Positions 23,588-36,109 of a stretch of DNA of 64,000 bases are shown in pieces. Below the pieces are notes generated by a model. It searched no databases, was not told where the DNA came from, and saw only the letters and a program-made list of their open reading frames with translations. The stretch's first letter is position 1, and every line of letters begins with the position of its first letter. The stretch comes from Amyloporia xantha (lineage: Eukaryota > Basidiomycota > Agaricomycetes > Polyporales > Adustoporiaceae), in NCBI GenBank assembly GCA_036971615.1, contig JAYKKR010000029.1:310001-374000 (forward strand). The letters are read 5' to 3'. A program made the position numbers and the translations under genes.

Positions 23588-24365
23588 GTCCCTACGGAAA
23601 TGCCGAGCATCTGCGTTTGTAACAATCACGTCGCCATTTATCCACCGCCCTCCAACTGACCGTTACCCTGCGCGGTGTTCTGCGGTATTAGGCTGCAGTC
23701 AGCTTGCCAAGATTTGTTCCCAGCGCCGGACCGCTACTGGTGAACAGGGAGTGGGAGGAAGTATCGAAGATGCTCAGGGCGGTCATGGGATGCATTTATA
23801 CTCACACAGTCATGCTCTTGTCAAGAGCTAGGATTCATGGGTAGTCTCGACGTCATCGATTGTCCACCGAAGTACGGATGATCGACTCGCGACCGGCACC
23901 TGAGAGGATACCACATACCAGGAACGTGGCGGTGACTGACCGGCCGCTCTTGAGTCCAAGATCGTCTTACAGAGCAGCGACAGCAAACGCAGGCTTGTCA
24001 CATTCATACTCGCATAGCCATGTGCGTGACGTTATGAGACTCAGAGACAAAGATCACAGGCATGTAGCCTTATCGTCGGTCTGCCGAAACGACCCATAGG
24101 TATGGAGAATGCCACAAGCGGAGAGCCTGGCTCCTGCCAGTGAGTGCCTCTCAAAGGTTGGCATCCGAGTAGTACAGAGGAATGATAATAAGGACAAGGT
24201 TTGGTAGCGAGTAGCACAAGCGTGCAGGCCACAGAGTATACGTATACTCGTATGCGCAAACCAGTTGCATATACACACACAGCCTCTTTGTAAACTTTGA
24301 CTCACCTACATAAAACATGCGCATAACTTCCAAAATGAACAAAATTTCCTTCGAATGGGGAGATT
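23588..24365. other. Upstream flank of esterase copy 1 and end of inverted-repeat arm
   Basis: No gene seen. It is mirrored at about 39940-40530. It contains degenerate repeats related to each other at about 23940-24000 and 24140-24190 (mirrored at 40137-40200 and 39921-39975). Positions 24190-24365 lie between the inverted repeat and the direct duplication and match nothing else in the window. Confidence 0.6.
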
Positions 24366-24414
24366 GCGATCGTCTTGCTCTTCGATCGTCGACTCACCTA
24401 CGTATTTCTTCCAG

Positions 24415-25463
24415 AAAAGATCTTCATCGCCGCGGCGTTCTACAACAACGAGCTCGTCCTCCCCTACTGGAGCACGACCCTCCTCACGCTCATTACCTAC
24501 CTGGGCCCCGCCAACGTCTTCGTCTCGATCGTCGAGTCCCACTCCTCCGACACCTTGCCGGCGCTGTTGTCCTCGCTCGCGGACACTCTCACCGCGCGGG
24601 GCGTCCCGCACCGTATCCTGGTGCACGATGACGACGCCGTGCCGAAGCCGGACGACCTGTCGTGCAACGACCGCATCAACTTCCTTGTGGGCGTGCGGAA
24701 CTGCGCGATGGAGCCGCTGGTGGAGGCGGGCGGGTACGATCGCGTGATGTTCTCGAGCGACGTGTTCGTCGAGCCGGAGAGCGTGATCGAGCTGCTGGAG
24801 ACCCAGGGGGGAGAGTACGACATGGCGTGTGCAATGGACTTTGGCCATTATGGGTGTGTGGCTGAGGGCAGTGCCGAACGCTGTTTGTTGACTGACTTTA
24901 CGCTGCAGCGCGTACGATGCATGGGTGCTCCGTGACCGTCTCGGCCACCTCACCAGCTCGATGTACGCCCGTCGCCGTTTCGTTCTCTCCCCAGACTGAC
25001 CCATTCACTCACTCACCTCCAGCTGGCCGTACTTTATCGACGCGCGGTCCATCGCGCGCATGCGCGACGATGCGCCGGTGCCCACCTTCACATGCTGGAA
25101 CGGCCTCGTCTTCTTCTCCGCAGACCCCTTTCCCGTTCCGCTCCAACCGCACCCTCTCGCCCTACCCGCTCTCTGCGGCCCCTCTCCCGCGCACGCACCC
25201 CCTCCCCCGCGGCCCGTCCCCGCAGCTCACGCCGCCTGCGGCGGGTGTTCGGGCTCGAGCGGGTGTATGTGAACCCGCGCGTGGTGACGGCGTACGGGTG
25301 GCACTGGTACGTGTGGCATAAGTGGGTGATGGGGCACCGGGCGGTGAGGTGGTGGGTGAGGGAGGTGTGGGACGGGGCGGGGATGGAGAGGGGGAAGATG
25401 ATCGTGGGCAGCGAGGAGGACGTGTGGGTGTGGGATGGGGGCGATTGCCATCCGTGGTGGTAG
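24415..25463 (+). pseudogene. CMT1-like mannosyltransferase, truncated duplicate
   Basis: Corresponds to exons 2-4 of the gene at 9392-11792. Exon 1, with the membrane anchor and start codon, is missing. Exon 4 carries an internal deletion of roughly 75 bp near 25230 between two CTGCGG repeats. This removes the segment that encodes ECFSSESFLVPYD in the intact copy and shifts the frame upstream of it. Missense changes also hit conserved sites: MFSSDVFVEPE for MFSNDVFVEPE, and RNCAMEPL for RNRAMEPL. The splice sites of exon 2 are kept. Transcription from an upstream promoter is possible, but a working enzyme is not expected. Confidence 0.88.
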
Positions 25464-26765
25464 GGAAGGCGGGGGGAGGGCTGGGGATGCAGTATTTATG
25501 CGTGAGCGTTGTAGATATATTCGATAGAGCTCAGGGTATTAGGTGTACCGGACTTTCCTATTGTACTGGGGCATACGAGTAGCGTACGGCGAAATAGCAG
25601 AGGGATGAGAAACTGTTGTGGGTGGCGATCTGTAACTCCAGGACGACCTGACCATTATAGCCCGTTGAAGCGCCTTCTGTTGTGTATCGTCGTCACGATC
25701 TTCCTGCGTTTCGAGGTAAGAAGCTCATCAATCACTGTGGAGCCTTCGCATGCATTCTTTCAGAGAAGCCCATAGGTGGCACTACGGTAACCTACATAAC
25801 AACGGGCCAGCACTTAGTTCCATGCTCGACGTGTGCATATCTGACTATTATCTTTTGGAGAGAGAGAACATCTTTGATAACACTGCCAACGGGCGATCAA
25901 TAAAGCATCAAGGTACAGTTTACTAACAAACGTAGTAACGACTCGCAGGAGAGGAATGCTGCGTTCGAGCCATCAAGTTCAAGATTCGGGTTGCGATCGA
26001 CTGTAGCAACAACGGGAGGAGTCTCGTATTACGATTATTTAGCAGAGAGAAAGCTGCATGGATGGTGAACGGGATGAAGGTACAAAACTATGAACATAAG
26101 AGAATGAAGGAGCATGTTTAATTGGTACGCCGGTAGTCTGTTCTTGGTCCATCCGCGGCCCGTCGGGTGGGACCTGACCTGCGTTCTAGATGATTTGCAC
26201 GTACAGGTGACAGCACTTACTTTAGAGGACTTGTTAAATTATGGAAAAATAGCACAAGTGCGACCGGGACACTTGACGAAACTGATTCATGGACTCATTG
26301 CCAGTGCTTGCATATGATCGAGAGGCGGTAGCATTGATGGCAGTAGCTCGTAGTACATCAAGTTGAACAACATTCAGTAGTGAGACGGCGCGTGTGTTGA
26401 AAGCCATGTTGGAGAAGGAATTCGAAGCCTGCTACCGCTGTTGGTCTCCTGTGAGTAGAGTAGATATTCCTTCAAACCTTCGCATGGCCTCATAACCGTT
26501 GTCTCACTGATGAGCACTGCCAGGGCTGAGCTCGGATAACGGATTCATTGGCAATGGTTCTACTACGTGGTACGCTAATTTAGTTGACAATCAGTTTTCG
26601 GAATCTCTCAATGAAATGACGGGAACGGAAGCATGGTCTAAGGCGCGAAAGGCATCATATATTCAAGAGCAGCGAGTGACGATCCAACGTGAGACATGTA
26701 CAATACATCATGTAGTCAAAATTGCAACCTGGCAATATTCACGACCATCTCTGTGTTCAGGACGG
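25464..26765. other. Intergenic spacer, duplicate of 11793-13034
   Basis: No gene seen. It aligns with 11793-13034 with small indels. From about 26431 it matches positions 1-340 better than kinase B's flank does, so the kinase flanks are also a mixed family. Confidence 0.65.
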
Positions 26766-29711
26766 CTAGTTCTCCGCATCCTCCGCAATGGGATGAAGAT
26801 ATTCCTGGGTCGATGATTCCTCCGATAACCCAAGCTCGGGCAGTCCTGCGGCAGGGACGGAAGTACTGATTTCGGGACCTCGGTCAGTCAGGAGGGTTTC
26901 GCTCTTCTCTGGCACCGGCTCTAGGGAGCCGCCTGCTTGGCTGCTCCGGAAGGATGACTTGGACTTCTTTGGCTTGGATTGTGAGTCGGTCATACCTTCC
27001 CTTTTCCGTTTTTCCCCACTGCTCGTGCGGGAACCGAAATTGCGCGTCGAGATTGAATCCGTGAACTGGGCAAACTGGTCGTGGTCAAGTTTATCTGACT
27101 TCCATTGTTGTGATTTCTCGAGAACGTCATAGAATGCCCCGATCACCTCATCATGGTTAGAAAGCAGTGGTTGAGGATTGGGGCCCACAGCCCCGATGGG
27201 AAGTACGGTGGAATTTTGCTCATGATTGCTCCTTCTGCTGAACCGCCGTGCGAAGCTTGCGTCCTTTTTGCGTCGCAAATGATCTGGCACTGCAGTGCCT
27301 ACCTCTTGCTGTTGGACCTTTGAATGTTGCAATCCTTCTGCATTCAGTTCGTCTATCTGAGCCGCTATGGCTGCATAATGTTCCTTGCATATCTTTGCCA
27401 GGGATTGGATCAGCTCTTGCAGAGGTTCATTGGAAATGGGAGCGAATGGAGTCTCCGCCAGTCGGAGGTGATCGAATTTGGTAGCGCCACCGACATCGAA
27501 ACCATCAGGAGTAGTCGCATAAAAGTCATATACGTTGGATACGTGCGCTTGAAGGAGTTGAGGTTTGCCACTGAGCGCATGCGGATGCCACTTCAGAACG
27601 AGCCATCTAGTGAGATGAACAAACGATTCCAGATCGTCTGATAACTCATGCCTCTTGTGCGGGTATTTCAAAAGGAGGGCTGACATGAATTGCCAGGTAC
27701 CCTACAATACCAGACGGGTCGACATTAGAGAAAGACAGCTATGCCTTCTGGGACAATAGAACTCACGGAGTGTGTTTTCTGCGTAGGTCCTTTATCCAAG
27801 TCTTCCTTAAATTTGCAAAGATCCCAATCGTTGAGTAATCCGCGAGATTTTACATCGCCGTTTCTGTCGACTACTTCTGATTCGCCGTCAATAAGGATGT
27901 TCCCGACGCTAACATCACGGTGGAGAACGCCTGCTTTCTCCCATGCATCTTGATGAGCTGACAGGTGACCTCGATTTGTCAAAATATGTATATGGTGTGC
28001 AGATATATAATTACTGACCTGCCAACGCATCGAGCATGACATATATCAAATCTGCAGAATCACGATATGATTCCAATGGACGACACACTTCTTTGAAGCT
28101 GAGACGGTAGTGGATGCGAGCCCCATACTGACCCGGTTCCAAGAAGTCCTGAGTAAGAGTCTTCTGGACTGTTTCCTTATCCAAATATACATCACCGGCG
28201 CTGATGGGTGTCGCAATACATTCAACACCTTTCTTCCACAGATGTTTATATACTTCTCCTTCTGGCTTGACACGAGGTGAGGCAGGACGCCACGTATCCT
28301 TAAAGAATGCGAGTCGCTTCGTACTCATGTCGTAGGCGACATAGCCTCTTGTGGCTCGTCCTGTAGGAGAATGACTTGTGGTACGTGGCTTGCCAATCAA
28401 GAAATACCGTTGCGAACAAGTATTGCTTGCTGCAGTCGCGCCGCCAAGACCGGATGCTGGCTCGGCTTCTGATGCCGCGTCAGGAGCAGATGAAGGCGAA
28501 GCTTGCGAGTTGTTGACCTCCGGGGTCAAGTCTTCGGGGCTAATAATGTCTTCAGCGCGAGTCAATATCTTGTATATAGGCCACCCGTCTTTCATAGCGT
28601 CGTCCAAACAGTCCTTGTGGTAGTCCGATAGTGTCTCCTTGCAAAGCCTCATCTCCGCGATTTCCACCTCAGACGCCAGCACGGCAGTAGGATCATATCC
28701 GCGCTGCACGAGACTCATGAGGCCGTACTTGTATAGAAATGAGTGCATAGTGCTCGGGTTTTCCACGAAGTCGAACGACTTGGAGACAATGGCCCCAGCT
28801 CTGTCCCATCGGAGCAAGCGTGCCCGACGGCCAACAACCACAATCATGAAACAGAAGAGACGGTGTTGCCAGCGCAGTAAGTTCGAGGCGTATTCAGCAA
28901 TCTGGCCACGTCCTTCTGCGGCACGAGACGAGCGTCGATGTAGTTCCTTCGCGTCTGCCGAGAAATCGAAGGGTATTGTGTCGTTATTTTTCGTCTTGAA
29001 CTCCACAATTAGGGAAGCCCATGCCCAAGAGGTCTTGCCAGAATAGTTTACTGAATCTTCTGTGAGTATACGCTTCTTGTCCTGGTCAGCAGGTAGATCG
29101 TAACACTTCGTCGCCATCGGATCAGTCGGATACAGAATCACATCCGGTGCTTTCATAGCGCCGGGGACTTTCTCCGTGGGATCGCTCCATCGACTCGTGT
29201 CCTTGGCGACGAGCTTGTTGTTGGGGCAGCCTTCGAGAACGCTTTGTGCTACTCTGCACTGTTATTGCATGTCAAGGAGGGGACATCGAGGAAATGCGAG
29301 AAGACGACGCACAAATTCGGGATACATATCTGGTTCTTTTGAGCTATCAAACGGTCCGGCGGCGAACTTGGAAAAGTCAAGTTTAGATGTGGGTTCAGGT
29401 CCTGGAACGAGTTTGTCCATGAACTGCTCGACGGAAATCTCTGCAAATCGGTCTTGCATTTCTTTATCGATATCTCGGCGAAGCTTTTCCAGGTTGGCTT
29501 TGCCTTCGACGTTGAGGATCGAATGTAAACGTTGACTTGAAGGTTTTGCAGTGTGCGGTGTTGTCTTGATCTCCGGTGGAAGCACTAGCGGATTGATAGA
29601 TTGTCGGGGTGGTGTTTTCAGCAGAGCTTCAGAGGAAACAGGTTGATCTGAGACAGATGCCGGGTCGATGTGCTCGGCCTGCGCCAAGTCTTTGTCAGAC
29701 GACGTCGACAT
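26766..29711 (-). CDS. FunK1-type protein kinase, copy C
   Basis: Exons 29711-29313, 29258-28019, 27957-27767 and 27701-26766; phases consistent, about 921 residues. Same architecture as copy B: Ser/Pro-rich N-terminus, [20 protein letters not shown]-lobe [19 protein letters not shown], loop [17 protein letters not shown], then [19 protein letters not shown]. Exon 3 is one codon longer than in A and B ([12 protein letters not shown]) and exon 4 has its own central segment ([17 protein letters not shown]), both shared with copy E. No break was found. It lies inside the direct duplication, with the same TATA-like element 48 bases upstream of the ATG. Confidence 0.88.
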
Positions 29712-30594
29712 ACTCGGAGAGAAGGGGTGAGAGGACAAACCTATCTATCTCGACGTGTTATATAGGTGTACTACAGAGGGGCCACCGCGTACGTGATTCC
29801 TGTCTAGCCACACTACTCAGCGCCACGTGTATATTCTGCATTGTTCCGTTTCAGTGAATACAACATGCGAATCAAAGGGCCACCGCCGCACTCACCACGA
29901 GAGTTCGGGAGTATGAAATGCAGGCCTCAGAGATCTGATGCCAGCTCTACTTTCGTATAGATGTCTTCTCCTTTATGAGTCAATTTCTTACAAGAGATAG
30001 AGCTGTGATATGTAGGGGACGGATTTGGTAACGTTTGTGAACGCGTTGTTGGATGCTTCGGAACGATGCAGCAGATCACGCACTGACTCACAATGATCCC
30101 ACTGGCACCGAGATGTGGACAATGTGGGCGTCCTGCACCGGCAATAAATTGAGCAGCTATCGCTTTAGCCTTTAGCTCCCTAGTTGCCGCAATTAGATTG
30201 AATTATACTGACCGTTGTTGAATTTCTGAACTTCCGTCAAAAGCGAGATATGTTGGATATCTGCGAACATCCCGGCGGACCGCGATGCAGGCGCGTTGCC
30301 ATCAACGCGCTATGTCACGTGCGCGCGTATCTCCCCTCGGGCGCTTAGCAGTGTGGCCTACTTCATTCTTGCCGGCAGCCGCGGCCGTTCACCATGTCCT
30401 CAGAGTCACCTACTGGCCGCCGACGATTGGCCATATCAACCTCATGCATTCAACGCGGTGGGCTATCTCTAGTTCAGCTGCCTACGTTACTACATTCATG
30501 CCGATCGATTTTGACCAATCATACTGGCTCTCCACCTTCGCGTGCCTTGTGCTACCAAGCAATAAGTCGACATGATCATTCTTGAGAGCATGAT

Positions 30595-31345
30595 TTAGCG
30601 AGAGGAATTGAATGGCGTCCTCTCAACAACACCGGACATTGGCAACAGATCACCGAGCGTGAGCAACTTAACCCCTCCGCCCTGGCCTCCTTCACTTTCA
30701 CGGCGCTTCCCATAGTCTGCAGGAACGAGCAAACATAACATCCCTGCGAGACAGAACTCATGCAATACTTGGCGGCACAGTCCACACGGTGATATCGGAG
30801 TCGTAACATCGCTGCTCATCATGATCAGCGAACTGCGAGCAGTGAGAATAACACAAGTGAACTGTCACATTGACATACCTGGTGATGGCGATCGCACGGA
30901 AGGCTCGGATGCCCTCACTCTAAGGATATGTTTTCAACCACGAAGATGTACGACGGTGGAATAGATAGGACCTACGACAGCCTTCACAACTGCAGTCCTC
31001 TCTGCACATATTGCCCCTGGGATCAGTCGCAATGAGTTGTTTTTTTTGCACGGACAAATGTCATCTTACGGAGTACACACCGGAAGAGACACAATCGATG
31101 CTGGCTCCTGTGACTATCTCCCCGTTTTCACACAGTAGAGCAGCGCCGACACGGAACGCCGGGTGATAGCTGTTACTATACGCATTTTCTCTCGCTATAG
31201 GCGGGGCATCCCATCGTATTCGATCCCTAAATCAAAAGCACTGCCAAAATAATGAAGGGTGAATAGACTTACCCGCAAATGCTGCCTTAATCAGACGTTC
31301 GCGATCACTCGCACTAATATCACTTGCAGACTCTGGGGCATCCAT
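30595..31345 (-). CDS. Cytidine deaminase
   Basis: Homotetrameric-type zinc cytidine deaminase that converts cytidine/deoxycytidine to uridine forms in pyrimidine salvage, cytosolic. Five exons: 31345-31273, 31194-31081, 31016-30976, 30919-30879 and 30832-30595, giving 168 residues with every phase matching. Exon 1 is MDAPESASDISASDRERLIK...; exon 2 has YHPAFRVGAALLCENGEIVT. The 41-base exon 3 carries the catalytic ICAERTAVVKAV (Cys ligand and Glu). Exon 5 carries SPCGLCRQVLHEF (the two other Cys ligands). All zinc ligands and the Glu are present and the length is normal for the family. The tiny exons make this gene easy to miss. It starts 110 bp beyond the end of the direct duplication and is single copy here. 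Confidence 0.88.
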
Positions 31346-31791
31346 CCGTAAGTAGGAACAGGGCAGAGAGATACTAGATCCTTATCAAGAATATAGACCC
31401 TGCACGTTGCCGCGGACGTGGAAACCTTATACGATCAGAGAACCAACTGAATGCACTTACCGAACCGACGTTTTTTCAGACAAGAACATACATATCAACA
31501 GTGGGGCTGCTAAAGTTGTCGAATTACACTATGCATTATTTGTGTACAAGGACGTGGTGTACTCAACCCATAACCCTGAATGAGGCCATGCGAGCGTGCG
31601 ACGCAATATAAAGCTGACTTCGCATACATCTGATGATGCTACCCTTCTGCAGACGTCTTCGGGAGCCGACATGCATGCTACCATCAGAAAAAGATGACAG
31701 TCTGTCGATCACATTTCTCCCCTCTCCTCGAGCTTTAGGCCATCCTTTCAGCGAGGGAACTACACAGGCCGCAGATGGCCATCAGGAGAAG
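31346..31791. other. Intergenic between carrier 3' end and cytidine deaminase 5' end
   Basis: 446 bp with no gene seen; it should contain the cytidine deaminase promoter. Confidence 0.6.
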
Positions 31792-33116
31792 GCATGCACA
31801 ATCGCCTCGAACGTGGTGAAGGTGACCATGTTCACCGGTATAGCTCTAATGACAGCGTCAGTACATCCTTGACATCCTTGCAATCTGGCAGAGAAGCGAA
31901 GATCCGCACGTACCGAATGAGCGTGGGTGCGAGCCCACGAAAGAACACGGAGAGACCTTCCGCACGATAAGACGTCACGATCGTGGAGAGCGTGTTCCGG
32001 TAGGGATGGTCCGGTGTCGTGGCATAGGTGCTCTGTACACGTGTTTTGACCACGTCAAATGGGAAGGTCACCACCCAGCCCGCTATGCCTGCCATTCCAC
32101 CTGCGCACAACAGCGCAGGCCAGGAAGCCGTAGGCGAGGAATTGGTCTCCGTGGTGTCTGGAGAGCGTGGCCAGTAGCGGATCGTCGCTTCGTACGCGGC
32201 GAAATAGGTACCATACCCGGAATCACGCAGCGCTGTTGCGGTGACTCCGCGGTAGAATCCTTTGATGCCATGATTTTTGAAGACATACGAAGCGACATCT
32301 CGCGCACTGACTGGAGGTTTCGAACTAGAAGAGGTGGCCGCAGCTGATTGCATCAACTGCTGCTGGGTCTTGACCAATTCTGTCGGTGTTGTAATGAGCC
32401 TTTTCAAGCAGACAGACAGAGATGGAAGATGTAAAGAAAAGTTGGGAAGTAAGTTGCACTTGAAAAACATGTAAAGTTTTGAAGGATAAGGCAACGCACG
32501 TTCCAACGGCACCAGTTCCGGCACCAGCCAGTGTCACCTGCGTAAGTGTCGGGACATCTGTTGCATCCTCAAGTTGGATTTTCACGAGGAAACGATACAC
32601 AGAGAAAACTAGGCCGTTCAGTGGAGCGGCAGTAATCTAGCAGAGCGCGCGTGGTAAAATAATCAGACGCTTGAGATGTTTTCTCTGGCAATGAGAGCAT
32701 ACCAAAGGCGAAGCAATGCCTCGATACAGTCCACTCACGCGTTCCTCGCGGAGAATTGTAGAGAGGGCATGAAATGTGGACTTATACCGCCCATTGCCTG
32801 CAGCACTCTGTAGCCGTACTTTAACTAATGAAGCAAGCGGTGTGTAAATCACTTCACTTTGACGGCTAGGAGACGTACTCACTAGTGTCGAACGGAAACC
32901 CCACCGCTATGGCGGCCATACCTAGCGAGAATATTGAATTTGACCAGTACATCATATAGGTCCGCGCGTCAGTATCTCAATCGTCCCTCACCCGCAACAG
33001 TCCCAGCAACAAAGTCCAGACGCGGATCAAGTTTGACTACAATGGTGAATAATCAGCTCAGAACCTCTTGGATGCTATCCACTGCTTCCCGAACCTGCTG
33101 CATTGTCGTCACCCAT
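31792..33116 (-). CDS. Mitochondrial carrier family (SLC25-type) transporter
   Basis: Six-helix inner-membrane solute carrier. The three carrier signatures appear in order in separate exons: PFDT|VKVRLQSAAGNG (split by an intron near 32885-32820), TPTELVKTQQQLM (about 32390) and TFPFDVVKTRVQSTY (about 32060). Each has its downstream partner, such as GLYRGIASPL, GFYRGVTATALRDSG and FFRGLAPTLIR. The last exon ends IRAIPVNMVTFTTFEAIVHA..., stop at 31792. First exon is tentative: ATG at 33116 (MGDDNAA), joined to KLDPRLDFVAGTVAG by a weak donor. The substrate cannot be named with confidence; the ALRDSGYGTYF segment recalls acylcarnitine/ornithine-like carriers. Divergent from ABP1. Confidence 0.85.
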
Positions 33117-33437
33117 GCCAAGCAGTAACCGATGTCTCGACGATGTTATGCAGACATATAAGATCGACTTGGGTTTACTGGTAATCTATATGAGGTGATT
33201 TGTGGCTGCAAGCGATGCGTCCAATGTTCGGTGTCGGGTGGCTGTCCGACAAGAGTGAGCCGGTGTAAGCGCCCATTTTGACTGAAGCTATTCGCAGAGC
33301 GTGGGAAAGTATGTGCATCATAGCCACTGCCAGCTACAGGCCGCCGCAGTACACGCACTTGGTTTCATTCATAACCTACCCTCCCTCTCAAGATAAACAT
33401 TCATCATCCGATAGACAGCTGAATTGACCACTTCCGA
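33117..33437. promoter_or_regulatory. Divergent intergenic region between carrier and ABP1
   Basis: 320 bp shared by two genes facing away from each other. It must contain both promoters; no specific element could be identified by eye. Confidence 0.5.
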
Positions 33438-36109
33438 ATGTCGTTGCAGGTCAACTTGTCAAGCAGAGATTTGACACAGGCGTACCAAGACGTATTGAAC
33501 AGTCGTGGTATCGATTGGGCGATATTCACGTATGACAAGGGTACGAATGATCTCAAGGTACAGGCTACAGGAGATGGAGGTCTGGAGGAGCTGCAGGAGG
33601 AATTCTCTGATGGACGGTACGTCGATCGTCGAGTTTGTTAGCGTATTATGTCTGAGTCTCGCGTGCGGGTGGCAGAATGCAGTACGCGTTTGCTCGCGTG
33701 AAGGACCCAAATGTGCGCTGAAGGTACACTTATCAAAGGTATATTACACTGACATTCAATGTACAGAGCGAATTGTCAAAGTTCGTCCAGATCAACTGGT
33801 GCGGCGACGGTGTACCGGTGGCGAGGAAGGGCCTCTTCCATACGCACTCGAGCGCCGTCGCGAACTTCCTTCGCGGTACCCACGTCGTCATTAACGCTCG
33901 TAACGAGGCTCGTTGGTTTCCTTTCCAAGAGTCATCGTTCCAGCTATCTGACGTATCTACCCACCCGCACAGTCCGACGTCACGCCTGCTCTCATCATGT
34001 CCCGCGTCGAAGCCTCTTCAGGCGCCAAGTACTCCGTACACAGGGAGACCGCGCGCAGATTCGAGCCCATCGCTCCCGTCGGGACAAATTACACGCCCGT
34101 TGGCAAGGTCGACATCGGGGCGATGCGCAGCGCGGCCGTATCGGCTGCGCCAAAGCCCCCTATGCCCAGCGCGCCGCGCCCTGTCCCGCTCGCTCCCTCT
34201 CCTGCGCCAGGAATGGGCAAGGTACCGGTAGCGAGCAAGGCGCCTGCGGACGCGTGGCCCGACGAGGAGCCCGCGCCGCCCCCTGCTCCTCCGTCTATTG
34301 GTCGTCCATCTGTCGCCCCCATCACTTATCGCACGGCTACTCCCGTAAGTCCCTCCAACTTCTCATGAAATAACAGCCGGGCTTCAATTGCGGTGGTGTA
34401 CAGCCCGCTACGCGATTCGTACCCCCTGCAGCCGTTCCTGCACCGGTGGCTGCTTCTCCCAAGCCGGAAGAAGATGACAAAATCGGCCCCGTGGGCACTG
34501 CGTACACACCCATCAAGCTGCAGCCGAAGAAGCTCGTGAATCCATTCGCGGCCATGCAGGCGCAAACGCAGTCCGAGGCTGCACCTCTCAAGCCGCAGCC
34601 GACTGGTATGTCCTTCCAGAGCACGCTCTCTGCACTTAATGGACGTGGACTCACTATTCTGCTCTCGCATAGCTGGGAAGAAGCTGACTTGGAGCGAGCG
34701 ACAGGCGCTCGCGAAGAAACAAGCCGAGGAGGAAGAGGCTCGGAGCCGTGCAGCGTCCTTCCAGCCCCCTCCACCCGCCGCGCCGTCTTTGAGAACGGGC
34801 GTTCCACCACCGCCTCCTTTTCTTGCGTCCGAAGAGGAAGAGGAGGAGGCATACGCTGTGAGTTCAATCCCACTTTCCCCTGTCCAAGATGTATATAAAC
34901 TGGGTTACTAGCCACCGCCACCTCCGCCCGCGCCCCCCGCTGCAACTCGACCTCATGTGCCAGCGGCAGTTCCTACGGCGCCGTCTCCACCGCCGCCACC
35001 GCCCCCTCCCCCTCCGCCTGTCGCAGAACCGGAGCCAGAACCAGAGGTCGAGGAGGATGCACCTCCCCCGCCCGTGGGTTTCCTTACTGGTTTTTATTTT
35101 GATCGGCATTGACAATCATGCCTAAATGTAGCCCCCGCCCCCTCCTCCGCCTCCTCCGATGCCAGCCATGTCGACGCCCGCCCCACCTCCAGCACCGGAG
35201 CCAGAGCCAGAGCCAGAACCGGAGCCCGAAGTGGAGCCCGCGCCTGCACACCAAGGATACCCTCAAGGCCAAGGGATCTGCGCCCTCGTGCAGTTCGACT
35301 ACGATGTAAGCTACATTCGGCGCGCGTCCGGCTGACTTGCGCGATGCTGACGGTGGGGACACAATATCATCACAGGCACAGGAGGACAACGAGATGAGCC
35401 TGGTCGAGGGCGAGTTGATCGAGCAGATCGAGCAGCTGGACGAGGGGTGGTGGTCTGGTGTGGGCGATGGTGGGTCGAAGAGCGGATTGTTCCCTGGTGA
35501 GTTTCGGGTGATTGATGTGTGAATTAAGGGTCGGATTGGCTGATTGCATGATTGTACAGCAAACTATGTTGAGATTGTGGAGCAGCAGGAAGCAGAGGTT
35601 GAGGCTCCTCCGGCGTCGCCCCCTCCGCCGCCGCCGCCTCCACCACCACCTCCAGTGCGGCATTCTCATCGCAGTGACACATCATTAAATCACTAACGAC
35701 TTTACACTGAACAGCCTCCCGCTCCTGTCATGGCACAGCCAGAGCCTGAACCAGAACCCGAGCCCGAGCCCGAGCCAGCGGCCGGCGGCTTCACCGCCGT
35801 CGCGCTATATGAGTACGTTTCACCCATCACGATGCCTACCAACTTGAGACGCTCATTTCCATGTGACTTTTCGCAGCTATGACGCAGGAGAGGACAACGA
35901 ACTGTCGTTCCGTGAAGGCGACCTGATCGTTGAGATCGAGGCGGCGTCTGATGACTGGTGGCAGGGCAAGGACAAGGATGGGAACGTCGGGCTCTTCCCG
36001 GGTGAGTCGCCGCTTTCATCTCATGACGCAACTCTTCTGCGTACGCCACCCTTTCATTTGGCTGACGTTCCTCTGTTCGACAGCGAACTACGTCGAGGTG
36101 CGAGAGTAG
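33438..36109 (+). CDS. ABP1: Actin-binding protein 1 (Abp1/drebrin-like), ADF-H plus two SH3 domains
   Basis: Cortical actin-patch adaptor linking F-actin to endocytosis and the Arp2/3 complex. ATG at 33438 opens an ADF-homology domain (MSLQVNLSSRDLTQAYQDVL; later KFVQINWCGDGVPVARKGLF). Next come a disordered Pro/Ala-rich middle with repeated IGPVGTAYTP-type motifs, and an acidic and coiled stretch, TWSERQALAKKQAEEEEARS. Pro-Glu repeats lead to a first SH3 (ALVQFDYDAQEDNEMSLVEG, then GWWSG, LFPANYVEI). A second SH3 follows a further Pro-rich block (AVALYDYDAGEDNELSFREG, DDWWQGK, GLFPANYVEV), and the stop is at 36107-36109. Many short introns; exact borders in the Pro-rich middle are uncertain. 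Two SH3 domains rather than the single one of yeast Abp1 is the pattern seen in many filamentous fungi. Intact. Confidence 0.9.
35184..35246 (+). repeat. Pro-Glu coding minisatellite in ABP1
   Basis: Six-base GAGCC(C/A/G) units encode a run of Pro-Glu dipeptides. A related block is at about 35731-35782. Such tracts vary in length between strains. Confidence 0.7.

Larger units (their letters stand above)
12868..24190 (+). repeat. Left arm of a giant inverted repeat
   Basis: About 11.3 kb that reappears reverse-complemented at about 39940-51222, with a 15.7-kb spacer between the arms. Gene order in the arm: kinase B (-), MITE, F-box fragment (-), kinase D (+), esterase (-). The outer end is sharp: the match stops at 12868, which pairs with 51222. 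The inner end fades near 24190, where the GAGTGCCTCTCAAA block is the last clear shared stretch before a looser match. Confidence 0.9.
24366..30482 (+). repeat. Direct segmental duplication, copy 2
   Basis: Second copy of 10620-17057 in the same orientation. It starts inside CMT1 intron 1, so CMT1 lost its first exon. It ends at GTTCAGCTG (30482), where the F-box fragment of the other copies would begin. It lacks the MITE: the empty site CTACTTCATTCTTGCC is at about 30359-30374. Confidence 0.88.

Noticed and set aside
24306..25004. 232-codon minus-strand frame over the CMT1 copy
   Set aside because: Antisense shadow of the GC-rich CMT1 exon; the same artefact appears at 10821-11258 over the intact gene.
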